Positions 7,736 to 16,748 are shown, numbered from the stretch's first letter. The stretch: 64,000 bases of DNA from Agreia sp. Leaf210 (GCF_001421485.1 NZ_LMKK01000004.1:62001-126000); one strand, 5' to 3'. The notes: generated from the sequence alone by a model not told the origin. Numbers and translations are program-made.

Positions 7736-9694
7736 TCAGCGGCGGGTGTTGAGTCGCTCGAGCATGGCATTGTATTCGCCCAGCTCTGCCTCGTTCGTGC
7801 GGTCCGCCGTGCGGTCGCGCCGGGTCGTCTCTTTCTTGTCCTGCTTGCTCCACTGGATGGCGACGGCGATCGCGAGGATGACGGTCGGGATCTCGCCCAC
7901 ACTCCACGCGATTCCACCGCCGGCCTGCTGGTCTTCGATGGCGCTGACGCCCCACGGCCTGCCCATCGCGCCGTACCAGTCGGCGAGCAGCAGACCGTTG
8001 CCGGTCATCATGGCGAGCCCGAAGAAGGCGTGGAAGGCCATGACCGCTAGCAGCAGCAGCAGCCGGAACGGATACGGGAAGCGATAGGGCACCGGGTCGA
8101 CGCCGATGAGAGCCTGCACGAGCAGGTACCCGGTGACGAGGAAGTGCGCGATCATCCACTCGTGCCCGATGTGATCGACCGTCGCCCATCGGAAGAGGGG
8201 TGAGTAGTAGAAGAGCCACAGGCTGCCGGCGAAGAGGAGGGCTGCGACGATCGGGTTGGCGAGGAACGAGCCGATCTTCGAGTGCACGGCCAGGAGCACC
8301 CACTCTCGCCCGCCGCGCGTTCCGTCTTGTCGCTTGGCGACGGCGCGCATGATGAGCGTGACGGGAGCAGCGGGAACCAGCAGCAGCGGCACCATCATGC
8401 TCAAGGTCATGTGACCGAGCATGTGCACGCTGAAGAGGTACTTCTCGTAGACGTTCACTCCACCGTTGGTCACGTAGAACAGCAGCAGCATGCCCGCCAC
8501 CCACAGCACGCTGCGGTGGATAGGCCACTTGTCTCCGCGCTTGCGCAGGCGGCGCACACCGGCCAGGTAGAACACGATGCCGAAGCCGCAGAGCAGAATC
8601 CAGAGCAGGTCGAAGTTCCACTCGGTGAAGTACCGCGACAGTTCGAGCTCGGGAGGTAGCTGCTCGCCCGTGAGGATCTGCGCCGGTGTCTGCACGGCGG
8701 GGATCGTCTGGTCTACCGGAGGCGCCGACCGGCCGAGGGCCGCGGCAGCACCGGAGGCGATGCCCATGAACGCCAATTCGACGACGGCGATCTTCCAGAA
8801 GAAATAGCGTCGGCCCGACTCGGCGAGACGACCGATGAGCGAGCGTCGGTAGGCGGCACCGAAGATACCGAGCGCGATCAGCGCACCTACCTTGATGAGC
8901 ACGAGCAGCCCGTACGGGGTGAGCAGACGATCCAGGCTGCCGATGCGCAGCTCGGCGCTCACATAACCGGATGCCGCGACCACGATGAACGAGACCAGCG
9001 CCACGGTCGAATAGCGCGAGATGACCGACAGCATCCGGTCGTTGTCGAGCTGAGGCGAGATGATCACCAGCACGAGGAGACCGCCGAGCCAGACGGCCGC
9101 GAAGACGAGGTGCAGCCCGAGGGCGGTGATCGCCGCGTCGTGGCCGGTCGTTCCGGCCGCGTGGCCCTGCTGCGCCATGGGCACGAGCATGACCACCGAC
9201 AGTACGGCGACGAACACGAGGGCCGTGACGTTGCGCACGGCGAAACAGAGAACGGTGACGGTCGCCGCGATCAGCGTCGTGATGAGCCACGCCTGGCCGA
9301 TCTCGACCTGCGTCAGGAACTGACCGAGCAGCTCGCCGTAGGAGTTGTCGAAGCGCACGGACTTGACCGTGAGCTGCAGAAAGGTGAGGAATCCCGTGGC
9401 CGCCGAGGCCACCGTGAGCACGGCCGCCGAGCCCGCGGCCACGTCGAGGGCGCGATTGAACTCGGGCTTGTCGGAGCGCAAGGCGAACACGGCGAGCACC
9501 AGGGCGCCCAACACTCCCGCAGCACCGAGGTTCACGATCATCTTGGTGACCGGGATGCCGTAGCGCACGACCGGGCCCGGGTCCTGCAGCAGCTGGGCAT
9601 CCGCACCGCCGGCGATGCGCAGGCCGACGAGCAGCATCACGAAACCGACCGCGAGGAGCACGGCGGGACCTACGGTTCGAACTACTCTCGGCAC
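7736..9694 (-). CDS. CopD-CtaG fusion membrane protein, copy 1
   Basis: A 652-residue polytopic membrane protein. The N-terminal half resembles CopD copper-import proteins (GHAAGTTGHDAAIT then LGLHLVFAAVWLGGL), and the C-terminal half resembles the caa3 oxidase assembly factor CtaG (SVHMLGHMTLSMMVPLLLV, GSLWLFYYSPLF, HFLVTGYL). It is expected to move or deliver copper across the membrane, perhaps for cytochrome oxidase. A -10-like TAAAGT lies six bases before the GTG at 9694, so the mRNA is probably leaderless. A paralogue of the same architecture is at 55387-57438. Confidence 0.88.
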   Translation of the reverse strand: MPRVVRTVGPAVLLAVGFVMLLVGLRIAGGADAQLLQDPGPVVRYGIPVTKMIVNLGAAGVLGALVLAVFALRSDKPEFNRALDVAAGSAAVLTVASAATGFLTFLQLTVKSVRFDNSYGELLGQFLTQVEIGQAWLITTLIAATVTVLCFAVRNVTALVFVAVLSVVMLVPMAQQGHAAGTTGHDAAITALGLHLVFAAVWLGGLLVLVIISPQLDNDRMLSVISRYSTVALVSFIVVAASGYVSAELRIGSLDRLLTPYGLLVLIKVGALIALGIFGAAYRRSLIGRLAESGRRYFFWKIAVVELAFMGIASGAAAALGRSAPPVDQTIPAVQTPAQILTGEQLPPELELSRYFTEWNFDLLWILLCGFGIVFYLAGVRRLRKRGDKWPIHRSVLWVAGMLLLFYVTNGGVNVYEKYLFSVHMLGHMTLSMMVPLLLVPAAPVTLIMRAVAKRQDGTRGGREWVLLAVHSKIGSFLANPIVAALLFAGSLWLFYYSPLFRWATVDHIGHEWMIAHFLVTGYLLVQALIGVDPVPYRFPYPFRLLLLLAVMAFHAFFGLAMMTGNGLLLADWYGAMGRPWGVSAIEDQQAGGGIAWSVGEIPTVILAIAVAIQWSKQDKKETTRRDRTADRTNEAELGEYNAMLERLNTRR

Positions 9695-9893
9695 CCGTCA
9701 ACTTTACGGTGCATTCCTGTGCGCACGTCCCGGGTGGGCGGTGGCCGGCAGGGGCCCGCGCGGCGACATCCAGCACCCCAGTGCGTGCGCCGACCCGTAC
9801 CGCGGTACGTGCCCGAACGAAGAGAGTAGACCGTCGTCCGATGTGCCGCGGCGAAGGCGAATCTAGCGTCGTCAGTATGAGAAAAGGATGTTC

Positions 9894-10838
9894 ATGATTA
9901 CGGCTGAAGCGCTGACGAAGCGCTATGGAAACAAACTCGCCGTCGATGGGATCGACTTCACGGTGAGGCCGGGGCAGGTGACGGGGTTCCTCGGGCCGAA
10001 CGGCGCGGGCAAGTCGACCACGATGCGCATGATCGTCGGCCTCGACCGGCCGACGTCCGGGAGCGTGACCGTGAACGGGCGCCCGTATCGCGAGCACGGC
10101 GCCCCCCTTCGAGAGGTCGGGGTGCTTCTCGACGCCAAAGCGGCGCACGCGGGGCGTTCGGCCTACAAACACCTGCTCTCGCTAGCTGCGACACACGGAA
10201 TCGACGCCTCCCGGGTGCGCGAGGTCATCGGCCTGGCCGGGCTCGATTCGGTGGCACACAAGCGTGTCGGAGGATTCTCGCTCGGCATGGGTCAGCGGCT
10301 GGGAATCGCCACGGCGCTGCTCGGCGACCCGGAGACCGTGATCCTCGACGAGCCGGTCAACGGACTCGACCCGGAGGGCATCCGGTGGGTGAGAACCCTG
10401 ATGCGCCACCTCGCGGCAGAAGGGCGCACCGTGCTGCTCTCGTCGCACCTGATGAGCGAGATGGCGCAGACAGCAGACCGCCTCATCGTTATCGGTCGGG
10501 GCCGGATCCTGGCGGACGGCCCACTCGCCGACGTCATCTCCGGCGTGACGCGCTCCGTCATCCGGGTGCGATCACGGGAATCAGAGCGTCTGATGGCGAC
10601 CCTCGACCAGCCAGGAGTCGACCTATCGCTGCTGGCCGACGGCGCCCTGGAGATCTCGGGCGTCACCGCAGAGCAGATCGCCGATCGAGCGGCTGCGGCT
10701 GGAATCGTTCTGCACGAGGTCACCTCGGTGTCCGGCTCGCTCGAAGAGGCCTACCTGGCCCTCACCGCCGGAGAGGTCGAGTACCGCTCCGCGTCGGCCT
10801 CGCCCGCCGCACCCACCGAGACTGGAGTACGAAAATGA
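9894..10838 (+). CDS. ABC transporter ATP-binding protein
   Basis: A 314-residue ATPase of an ABC-2 type exporter. It shows Walker A GPNGAGKST, the Q-loop region, signature SLGMGQRLGIA, Walker B VILDEPVNGLDPEG and the switch histidine in LLSSHLMSE. The ATG at 9894 is preferred over that at 9888 because AAAGG at 9883-9887 then has a normal spacing. It overlaps the permease gene by ATGA and is followed closely by a two-component pair, the usual layout of antibiotic-resistance or lantibiotic-type exporters. The substrate is unknown. Confidence 0.92.
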   Translation: MITAEALTKRYGNKLAVDGIDFTVRPGQVTGFLGPNGAGKSTTMRMIVGLDRPTSGSVTVNGRPYREHGAPLREVGVLLDAKAAHAGRSAYKHLLSLAATHGIDASRVREVIGLAGLDSVAHKRVGGFSLGMGQRLGIATALLGDPETVILDEPVNGLDPEGIRWVRTLMRHLAAEGRTVLLSSHLMSEMAQTADRLIVIGRGRILADGPLADVISGVTRSVIRVRSRESERLMATLDQPGVDLSLLADGALEISGVTAEQIADRAAAAGIVLHEVTSVSGSLEEAYLALTAGEVEYRSASASPAAPTETGVRK

Positions 10839-11677
10839 GCACGCTGGAACGACGCAGGACCTTCGTCGAGAGCGAGGGTAGCCCCCGGGTGATGGGCGTG
10901 GTGCGCTCGGAGTTCATCAAGATCACGAGCCTGCGCTCGACCGTCGGGCTGCTGCTCTCGATCGTCGTGATCGGCATCGGCGTGAGCGTGTTGTTAGCCT
11001 TGACCATGTACGACGCCGGGTTGCCGGAGACTCCCACAGTGGGGTTCATGCTCGACCAGGTCACGATCGGAACGGTTTTGTTCGGACAGCTCATCGCCGG
11101 CGTGCTCGGCGCGCTCGTCATCAGCGGGGAGTACTCCAGCGGGTCGATCCAGACCACCTTGATCGCCGTGCCCTCGCGGCTGACGGTGCTCGGAGCCAAG
11201 GCCGCTGTCGTGTTCGGCACAGTGACCGGCGCCGGTCTCGTCGCGGCTTTCGGCTCATGGGCCGTGACCTATCCGATGTTCGCCGGCTACGGGCTCGACA
11301 TAGGCCTGCGTGAGCCCGGAGTGCTGCTCGCCCTCGTGGGAACCGCCGTCTACATCGGCCTCACGGCTGTTCTGGGACTCGGCGTCGGCACGCTGCTACG
11401 CTCAGTCGCCGCCAGCGTGGCGACGGTGATCTCGATCATCCTCCTGCTGCCGCTCGTCCTCTCCGTGCTGCCAGCCTCACAGGTCGTGCGCAACATCCAC
11501 CTCCTGACGATGTCGAAGGCGGGAGACGCCATGAGCAGTTCCGCAGCCGACGGCACCGGCTTCGTCGATCTCGTCGACGGCTTCGTCAGCCCCGGCGCCG
11601 GTTGGATCGTGGCCGCCGTCTGGGCCGCCGTGCTGCTGGTGCTGGGCGGCATCCGGTTCACGCGGAGAGACACCTGA
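10835..11677 (+). CDS. ABC-2 family transporter permease
   Basis: The 280-residue membrane partner of the preceding ATPase. After a cytosolic N-terminus (VVRSEFIKITSLRST, typical of ABC-2 permeases) there are about six hydrophobic helices, the last ending GAGWIVAAVWAAVLLVLGGIR before an RFTRRDT tail. The block SGEYSSGSIQTTL is the conserved cytosolic loop of this family. It starts inside the ATPase stop codon. The pair probably exports a peptide, lipid or drug. Confidence 0.9.
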   Translation: MSTLERRRTFVESEGSPRVMGVVRSEFIKITSLRSTVGLLLSIVVIGIGVSVLLALTMYDAGLPETPTVGFMLDQVTIGTVLFGQLIAGVLGALVISGEYSSGSIQTTLIAVPSRLTVLGAKAAVVFGTVTGAGLVAAFGSWAVTYPMFAGYGLDIGLREPGVLLALVGTAVYIGLTAVLGLGVGTLLRSVAASVATVISIILLLPLVLSVLPASQVVRNIHLLTMSKAGDAMSSSAADGTGFVDLVDGFVSPGAGWIVAAVWAAVLLVLGGIRFTRRDT

Positions 11678-11715
11678 TCCCCGCGGATGGCGAGTCGCGC
11701 GGCACCTCCCCCGAG

Positions 11716-13026
11716 GTGCCGCGCGATCGCGGCGCGCGCGGCATCGGACACGCATCCGCCGTCAGCGCGCTGGCGATCGCCGTGTACACGACCTTTGCCG
11801 TCGGCGCGGCGGCCCTGTCGCGGGAGCCCGGCTACGCGACTCCCCTGTGGTCGATGGTCAGCCTCTTCGCGGGCGGGATCGCGGTTCTGGCCGCGCACCG
11901 CCGTCTGCCGAAGCTGGCCTTCGCCGGGGCCCTTGTGCTACCGGTGCTCTCCCTCGCGGTCGGCTCCGGCGCGGAATGCCTGCTCGCCGTGCTCGCGGTC
12001 TACACAGTGGGAGTGCGGCGTAGCGGGCCTATAGCCTGGCTGTGTTTCGTGGCGGCGCTGGCCAGCGGCGCACTCGGAGCCTTCGCGCTCATCCTGCGCG
12101 GGCAGTGGCGCGTTCCGCTGCTCGGCCTCGGGCAGCCGACAGTACCCCGGGACACCGTGGTCGACTGGACGAACTATGTGCTGGTCATTACCGTCGTGCT
12201 GGTGATCGCCGCCCTGCTGGGAACCACGGTCGGACACAGGCGTCGGCACATCGCCGAGCTGGTCGACCGCGCCGAGAGGCTCGCCCGGGAGCGCGACCAG
12301 CAGGCAGAGACAGCCCGGGCCCTGGAACGCGAGCGTATCGCCCGCGAGATGCACGACGTGATCGCGCATAGTCTCTCTGTGATCATCGCGATCTCCGACG
12401 GCGCGTACGCGGCAGCCGACGAGCGCCCGCAGGAGGCGAAGGAGGCGATCGGCCGCGTTGCGGAGACGGGCCGCAAGACGCTCGCCGAGGTCAGGCGTCT
12501 GCTCGGCTCGGTTCGCGAGGAGCGGGGCGGTGCCGCGATGGAACACGCGCCGCAGCCCGACGCCTCCCATCTGCCGGCGCTCGTGACGGAGTTCGTGGCG
12601 GCGGGCCTCGCGGCGCGCCTCGACGTATCGGGAACGGCCACGACGGATCCTGCCCTCGGCCTCACCGTGTACCGAATCGTGCAGGAATCCCTGACGAATG
12701 TGCTGCGGCACGCGGGGCCGGGCCGAGAGGTCGTCGTGTCGGTCAGCTGGCATCCGGATGCGGTGGGTGTCGTCGTTCTGGACACGCCGGTCGGCGGCGG
12801 CTCGGTCGGCGGCGGCTCGGATGGCGGCGCTGTATCCGGCGGCGGGTTGCCGCGCGCCGCGCGCGTGCCGTCCGCGATCGCGGGCGGTGCGGCATCCGGT
12901 GCTGGCCGGGGCATTCTCGGAATGCACGAGCGGGTCGCGCTGTACGACGGAACGCTCGAGGCGGGGCCGCACGGAGACGGCGGCTGGCGGGTTCTCGCGC
13001 GGCTGCGCTGGGAGGAGGAGCGATGA
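11716..13026 (+). CDS. Sensor histidine kinase, NarL/LiaS type
   Basis: A membrane histidine kinase of about 436 residues with some five N-terminal helices, then a HisKA_3 box with the phospho-accepting histidine in REMHDVIAHS. The ATPase domain follows: N-box QESLTNVLRHAG, then GRGILGMHERV. A Gly/Ser-rich insertion (repeated GGGS) interrupts the ATPase domain. No ATG is available near the expected start: GTG at 11716 is the first good choice, and an upstream start overlapping the permease is possible. It overlaps the regulator by ATGA and probably controls the adjacent exporter. Confidence 0.86.
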   Translation: MPRDRGARGIGHASAVSALAIAVYTTFAVGAAALSREPGYATPLWSMVSLFAGGIAVLAAHRRLPKLAFAGALVLPVLSLAVGSGAECLLAVLAVYTVGVRRSGPIAWLCFVAALASGALGAFALILRGQWRVPLLGLGQPTVPRDTVVDWTNYVLVITVVLVIAALLGTTVGHRRRHIAELVDRAERLARERDQQAETARALERERIAREMHDVIAHSLSVIIAISDGAYAAADERPQEAKEAIGRVAETGRKTLAEVRRLLGSVREERGGAAMEHAPQPDASHLPALVTEFVAAGLAARLDVSGTATTDPALGLTVYRIVQESLTNVLRHAGPGREVVVSVSWHPDAVGVVVLDTPVGGGSVGGGSDGGAVSGGGLPRAARVPSAIAGGAASGAGRGILGMHERVALYDGTLEAGPHGDGGWRVLARLRWEEER

Positions 13027-13724
13027 CAGACGAGATCCGCGTGCTGCTGGTCGACGATCAGGAGCTGGTGCGATACGGGTTCCGGCTGATGCTGAACGCG
13101 ATGCCCGGCATGCTCGTGGTCGGCGAGGCCGGAGACGGGGCGGAGGCCATCGAGGCTGCGCGGCGGCTCGAGCCGGATGTCGTGCTCATGGACGTGCGCA
13201 TGCCCGGCATCGGCGGCATCGAAGCGACGGAGAGCATCACGAGGCTGCGTCCCGAGACGCGGGTGCTCGTTCTAACGACGTACGACCTCGACGAGTACGC
13301 GTTCGGGGCGTTAGGGGCGGGGGCATCCGGTTTTCTCCTAAAAGACACCCGGCCCGAAAACCTCGTCGCAGCTATCCGGGCGGTGCACTCCGGCGATGCG
13401 GTGGTCTCGCCGAGGATTACGGCGAAGCTCATCGAGGTTGCCGCTCCGCACCTCGCGACGCGTGCTGCGGGTGGACGCGATTCGGGCGGCGGGAGTGCCG
13501 GCGACGCTGCTGTCGACGATGCTCTCGACGACCTCACCGCCCGGGAACGCGAGATCTTCGTACTCATCGGGCAGGGCGCGACCAACGCCGAGATCGTCGA
13601 GGCGTTGCACTTGAGCGAATCGACGGTGAAGGCGCACATCGGCCGGGTGCTAGCGAAGTTGCAGTTGCGCAACCGGGTCGAGGTCGTCATCCGGGCGTAC
13701 GAGCTGGGCGTCGTCGGGGCGTAG
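13023..13724 (+). CDS. NarL/LuxR-type response regulator
   Basis: A 233-residue response regulator. The receiver domain has acidic residues DD at 11-12, the phosphorylation site Asp57 in LMDVRMPG, the switch threonine in LTTYD and the lysine in FLLKDT. A Gly-rich linker leads to a LuxR helix-turn-helix with LTAREREIFVLIGQG and STVKAHIGRVLAKL. It is translationally coupled to the kinase gene and should control the upstream exporter in response to the kinase signal. Confidence 0.94.
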   Translation: MTDEIRVLLVDDQELVRYGFRLMLNAMPGMLVVGEAGDGAEAIEAARRLEPDVVLMDVRMPGIGGIEATESITRLRPETRVLVLTTYDLDEYAFGALGAGASGFLLKDTRPENLVAAIRAVHSGDAVVSPRITAKLIEVAAPHLATRAAGGRDSGGGSAGDAAVDDALDDLTAREREIFVLIGQGATNAEIVEALHLSESTVKAHIGRVLAKLQLRNRVEVVIRAYELGVVGA

Positions 13725-13781
13725 CGGGCGGCCGCGGGGCTGTTGCGTAGCGGCCGGGCCACCGCGGCGCGCGGCGCGGGA

Positions 13782-13801
13782 AGTGGATGACCTATTCCAC
13801 T
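13782..13801. promoter_or_regulatory. Likely TetR operator
   Basis: AGTGGA and TCCACT flank an 8-base centre, just upstream of the -10 box TAGACT (13807-13812) of the TetR gene. The position suits autorepression. Confidence 0.6.
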
Positions 13802-13818
13802 CGACCTAGACTCGCCCC

Positions 13819-14586
13819 ATGAGCACCGCGACGTTGCCTACCCCCCGCCCGGCCCTCACCGCAAAGGGCGCCGCGACCCGACTCCGCATCGTCGAGGCCG
13901 CAGCGCAACTCGTGCGGCAGCACGGTGCTGCACGCACCAGCATCGACGAGGTCAGGGCACAAGCCCAGGTCAGCGCCTCGCAGCTCTACCACTACTTCTC
14001 TGACAAAAAGGATCTCGTGCGCGCGGTCGTCGCCTACGAGGCCGAGGCCGCCGTCGGTGAACAGCAGCCACAGCTGGAGCGTATAGACAGCATCGAGTCG
14101 CTCCGCGCGTGGCGCGATGCCGTCGTCACTCAGGCTCGCGGTCGCGCGGGGCACGGCTGGTCGCCGCTCGGCTCGCTCGCCAGCGAGCTGATCGACACCG
14201 ATCCGGATGCCCGTACCGGGCTCCTCGAGGGCTTCGACCTCTGGCTCGCCCCGGTCGAGAACGGCATCGCGGCCATGCGTGCCTCGGGAGAGCTGCAGAG
14301 CGACGCCGACGCTCGAGGGCTCGCGGTCGGTCTTCTCGCTGCCCTGCAGGGTGGACTACTCATCGCTCGCGTCTACGAGCAGACCGCGCCTCTCGAAGCG
14401 GCACTCGATGCCGCGATCGCTCGCATCGAGAGCTTCGCGCCGCAGCGGCAGGCCGCCGAATCCTCCCGACAGCCGCTGGCACCCGCGGTCAGGCGCACGC
14501 CCGCGTCGCCGGCCCGCGCATCCGGTGCGGTGCCCGCCGACGCACCCCGCACGCCGATGCGACCCCGCCGACCGCTCGCCCGCTGA
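13819..14586 (+). CDS. TetR family regulator
   Basis: A 255-residue TetR protein. The DNA-binding helices are at about residues 22-68 (RLRIVEAAAQLVRQHG, then VSASQLYHYFSDKKDLVRAVV). The ligand domain follows, with a C-terminal Ala/Pro/Arg-rich tail of about 45 residues that is probably disordered. The ATG lies six bases after a TAGACT -10 box, so the mRNA is probably leaderless, and a dyad at 13782-13801 overlaps the promoter. No target gene is adjacent, so its regulon is unknown. Confidence 0.9.
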   Translation: MSTATLPTPRPALTAKGAATRLRIVEAAAQLVRQHGAARTSIDEVRAQAQVSASQLYHYFSDKKDLVRAVVAYEAEAAVGEQQPQLERIDSIESLRAWRDAVVTQARGRAGHGWSPLGSLASELIDTDPDARTGLLEGFDLWLAPVENGIAAMRASGELQSDADARGLAVGLLAALQGGLLIARVYEQTAPLEAALDAAIARIESFAPQRQAAESSRQPLAPAVRRTPASPARASGAVPADAPRTPMRPRRPLAR

Positions 14587-14628
14587 CCAGGGCTCCCCCA
14601 CCCGTCGCAGGTTCGTCGGCCCTGCCAC

Positions 14629-14676
14629 TCGGCGCACATGCACCTTCCGCGTGAAGTATGGGTGTTTTCTCGCCGA
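14629..14676. repeat. Imperfect palindromic repeat, tandem copy 1
   Basis: The left arm TCGGCGCACATGCACC and the right arm GGTGTTTTCTCGCCGA are imperfect complements. It matches a second copy 72 bases downstream at the blocks TCGGCGCA, TGCACCTTCC and CGCGTGA. Confidence 0.7.
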
Positions 14677-14700
14677 ATGGATGTCTGGGGCCTTTTCGAG

Positions 14701-14748
14701 TCGGCGCAACTGCACCTTCCCGCGTGATCAACGGTGCTTCTGCGCCGA
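14701..14748. repeat. Imperfect palindromic repeat, tandem copy 2
   Basis: TCGGCGCAACTGCACC pairs imperfectly with GGTGCTTCTGCGCCGA around a TGATCA centre. The two copies fill most of the gap between the TetR gene and the HU terminator; nothing else was seen there. Confidence 0.7.
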
Positions 14749-14798
14749 ATCGAAGTGCGCGCTTGTGACAGGGACAGGGAGCGGGCGCCCCTTAAACA

Positions 14799-14835
14799 CC
14801 TCAGGGGCGTCCGCGTGAAGCGGACACCCCTGAGG
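14799..14835 (-). terminator. Terminator of the HU gene
   Basis: A 16-base stem CCTCAGGGGCGTCCGC/GCGGACACCCCTGAGG with one mismatch and a 5-base loop lies 18 bases past the HU stop. The T-run on the minus strand is short (TGTTTAAGG). Confidence 0.8.
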
Positions 14836-14852
14836 ATGAAGAATCGAAAAGA

Positions 14853-15140
14853 CTACTTGGCGGCAGCCTTGAGCTTCGAGCCAGCGGAGATCTTGACCGA
14901 GTGACCGGCGGCGATCTGGATGGCCTCACCCGTCTGCGGGTTGCGGCCGGCGCGGGCTGCGCGCGAGGTGCGCTCGACAGCGAGCCATCCCGGGATGGTG
15001 ACCTTGACGTCGTTGCCGACCGACTCCGCGAGCGTCGCGAAGAGGGCGTCGAGAACCTCGTTGACGGCGGACTGCGTCTGGCCGGATGCAGCGGCGACCT
15101 GGGCGACGAGCTCGGTCTTGTTGAGTGACTTATCAGCCAT
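14853..15140 (-). CDS. hupB: DNA-binding protein HU
   Basis: A 95-residue HU protein that bends and compacts the nucleoid. It begins MADKSLNKTELVAQVA and carries the helix QSAVNEVLDALFATLAES and the beta-arm region GRNPQTGEAIQIAAGHSVKISAGSKLK, which inserts in the DNA minor groove. It lacks the long Lys/Ala-rich tail of the mycobacterial HupB. It has its own terminator and is separated from rpsN by another terminator, so it is transcribed alone. Confidence 0.96.
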   Translation of the reverse strand: MADKSLNKTELVAQVAAASGQTQSAVNEVLDALFATLAESVGNDVKVTIPGWLAVERTSRAARAGRNPQTGEAIQIAAGHSVKISAGSKLKAAAK

Positions 15141-15309
15141 GGGGTGTCCTCCTCGGACCTTGTGCTGCGAAAAGCAGCTCTAGAAACGAAACGGTGGAAA
15201 CCTTGGGTAGGCCACACGTCTGGTCTGTTGACCGTGACGAATGTATCAGAGATCGCCGGGATTTCGCGGATTACCGCGCCTCGGAGGCCTCACAACAGCT
15301 GTGAAACGT

Positions 15310-15348
15310 GAAAAAGGATGCCGACCCGATGGGCCGACATCCTTTTTC
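15310..15348 (-). terminator. Terminator of the rpmB-rpmG-rpsN operon
   Basis: GAAAAAGGATGCCGACC pairs with GGCCGACATCCTTTTTC around a short loop, 27 bases past the rpsN stop; on the minus strand the stem ends in CCTTTTTC. Confidence 0.88.
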
Positions 15349-15374
15349 AGATGTTCAGTGCGAGAAGCCCTGGA

Positions 15375-15680
15375 CTACCAGGAGCTCTTCGTGATGCCGG
15401 GCAGCTCGCCACGGTGAGCCATGTCACGGAAGCGAACACGGCTGATGCCGAACTTCGTGAGCACACCACGGGGACGGCCGTCGACCGCGTCGCGGCTGCG
15501 CACGCGCACCGGCGAAGCGTTCTTGGGCAGCTTCTGCAGGCCGAGGCGGGCGGCCTCGCGCTCGGCGTCGGTCGACGTCGGGCTGACGAGGGCCTTCTTA
15601 AGCTCAAGGCGCTTGGTGTTGTAACGAGCGACGATGACTTTACGCTGCTCGTTCTTTGCAATCATGCTTTTCTTGGCCAT
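15375..15680 (-). CDS. rpsN: 30S ribosomal protein S14, zinc-independent form
   Basis: The 101-residue S14 begins [13 protein letters not shown] and ends with the conserved [30 protein letters not shown] block. It is the longer form without the CxxC zinc motifs of the short S14. Together with the L33 and L28 genes upstream it makes the cysteine-poor ribosomal set that many actinobacteria express under zinc limitation, which suits the adjacent zur and znu genes. No Zur box was found directly upstream of the operon. Confidence 0.96.
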   Translation of the reverse strand: MAKKSMIAKNEQRKVIVARYNTKRLELKKALVSPTSTDAEREAARLGLQKLPKNASPVRVRSRDAVDGRPRGVLTKFGISRVRFRDMAHRGELPGITKSSW

Positions 15681-15683
15681 GTG

Positions 15684-15851
15684 TTACCTCTCCTCCCGGA
15701 AGTCGACGTGCTGGCGGATGACCGGGTCGTACTTCTTCAGCACGAGGCGGTCGGGGTTGTTGCGGCGGTTCTTCTTGGTGACATAGGTGTAACCCGTGCC
15801 AGCCGTCGAACGCAGCTTGATGATCGGACGAACGTCCTGTGACTTAGCCAT
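15684..15851 (-). CDS. rpmG: 50S ribosomal protein L33, zinc-independent form
   Basis: A 55-residue L33, read from the ATG at 15851 ([16 protein letters not shown]) to the stop at 15684. The body [20 protein letters not shown] is the standard L33 core, but the four zinc cysteines of the C+ form are absent. Its start overlaps the stop of rpmB by one base (TAATG), and rpsN follows after 3 bases, so the three genes form one mRNA. Confidence 0.95.
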   Translation of the reverse strand: MAKSQDVRPIIKLRSTAGTGYTYVTKKNRRNNPDRLVLKKYDPVIRQHVDFREER

Positions 15852-16087
15852 TAGATTTTCTCCCCACGGGCGAGAAGATCTTTGACAACGCTCTCGATGC
15901 CGCGTGCGTCGATGACCTTGATGCCCTTGGTGCTGAGCTGCAGGGTCACGTTACGACGAAGCGACGGAACGTAGTACGTCTTCTTCTGGATGTTCGGGTC
16001 GAACCGGCGCTTCGTGCGACGGTGCGAGTGCGAGATGTTGTGTCCGAAGCCGGGAATGGCGCCGGTCACCTGGCAGGTTGCTGCCAT
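15851..16087 (-). CDS. rpmB: 50S ribosomal protein L28, zinc-independent form
   Basis: A 78-residue L28 starting [17 protein letters not shown], with the basic block [16 protein letters not shown]. Only one cysteine is present, so it cannot form the four-cysteine site of zinc-type L28. The ATG at 16087 was chosen from the family start and the good GGAG sequence before it. It is the first gene of the rpmB-rpmG-rpsN operon; the promoter must lie between 16088 and 16273. Confidence 0.95.
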   Translation of the reverse strand: MAATCQVTGAIPGFGHNISHSHRRTKRRFDPNIQKKTYYVPSLRRNVTLQLSTKGIKVIDARGIESVVKDLLARGEKI

Positions 16088-16273
16088 GATTTCCTCCATA
16101 GTTACCGTAGAAAAACGCAGGTTAACGCGCGTTCTACCCAAGATTGCTTGTCGGCACACGTCGCCCCCGAATGAAACAGGTGGGGGGTGGTGTACATGCG
16201 AGTGGAGATGCCACTCGACCAGCTACCGAGTTTAGGCGACCGGCCGGATGCGCGCAAGTACGCGCGTGCCCTG

Positions 16274-16675
16274 TCAGCCGGCGGGCGTCGGCACGCAGGA
16301 GCTGCAGAAGCCGAAGATGTCGACCACGTGTTCGGGTCGGGAGAATCCGTGCAGCGCGGCCGTCTTGCGCGCCCACGACTCCACCTCGTCGGCCTCGATC
16401 TCGACCGTGAGACCACAGCCGCGGCAGATGAGGTGGTGGTGATGCCCGGTGCTGCACGCGCGGTAGAGGCTCTCGCCGTCGGGCGACTGCAGCGAGTCGG
16501 CCTCGCCCTCGCTGGCCAGGTCGGCCAGGGCGCGATAGACCGTGGCCAGGCCGATGTGCGAGCCGGTGGAGTGCAGGTTCGAGTGGAGACCCTGAGCGCT
16601 CACGAAGCCGATCTGGGTGCCGAGTGCGGCGCGCACAGCCTCGCGCTGCCAGGTATTGCGCTTCACGACCATCAT
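16274..16675 (-). CDS. zur: Fur family repressor, probably Zur
   Basis: A 133-residue Fur-family metalloregulator. It has the winged-helix segment GLATVYRALADLASEG, the metal-sensing HHHHLICRGCG and two CxxC pairs (CRGC and CSSC) that hold the structural zinc. Its neighbours are znuABC on one side and zinc-free ribosomal protein genes on the other, so Zur is the most likely specificity. Fur, Mur or Nur cannot be excluded from sequence alone. It is expected to bind the boxes at 19552-19568 and perhaps 52720-52736 when zinc is plentiful. Confidence 0.85.
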   Translation of the reverse strand: MMVVKRNTWQREAVRAALGTQIGFVSAQGLHSNLHSTGSHIGLATVYRALADLASEGEADSLQSPDGESLYRACSTGHHHHLICRGCGLTVEIEADEVESWARKTAALHGFSRPEHVVDIFGFCSSCVPTPAG

Positions 16676-16748
16676 CTACCTCCGAGGCCACGTAGGGCCG
16701 ACATCACCTCAATCTTAACCCGCGTCGCCGAGGTTCGGCCCGGCAGCC

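Noticed and set aside
7665-10172. An 835-codon open frame on the minus strand
   Set aside because: It is an off-frame shadow crossing the CopD-CtaG gene and the antisense of the ABC ATPase; there is no recognisable domain.
16088-16273. Zur box upstream of the rpmB-rpmG-rpsN operon
   Set aside because: I searched for the TTGA-AAT-ATT-TCAA pattern seen at znuA and found none in this interval.
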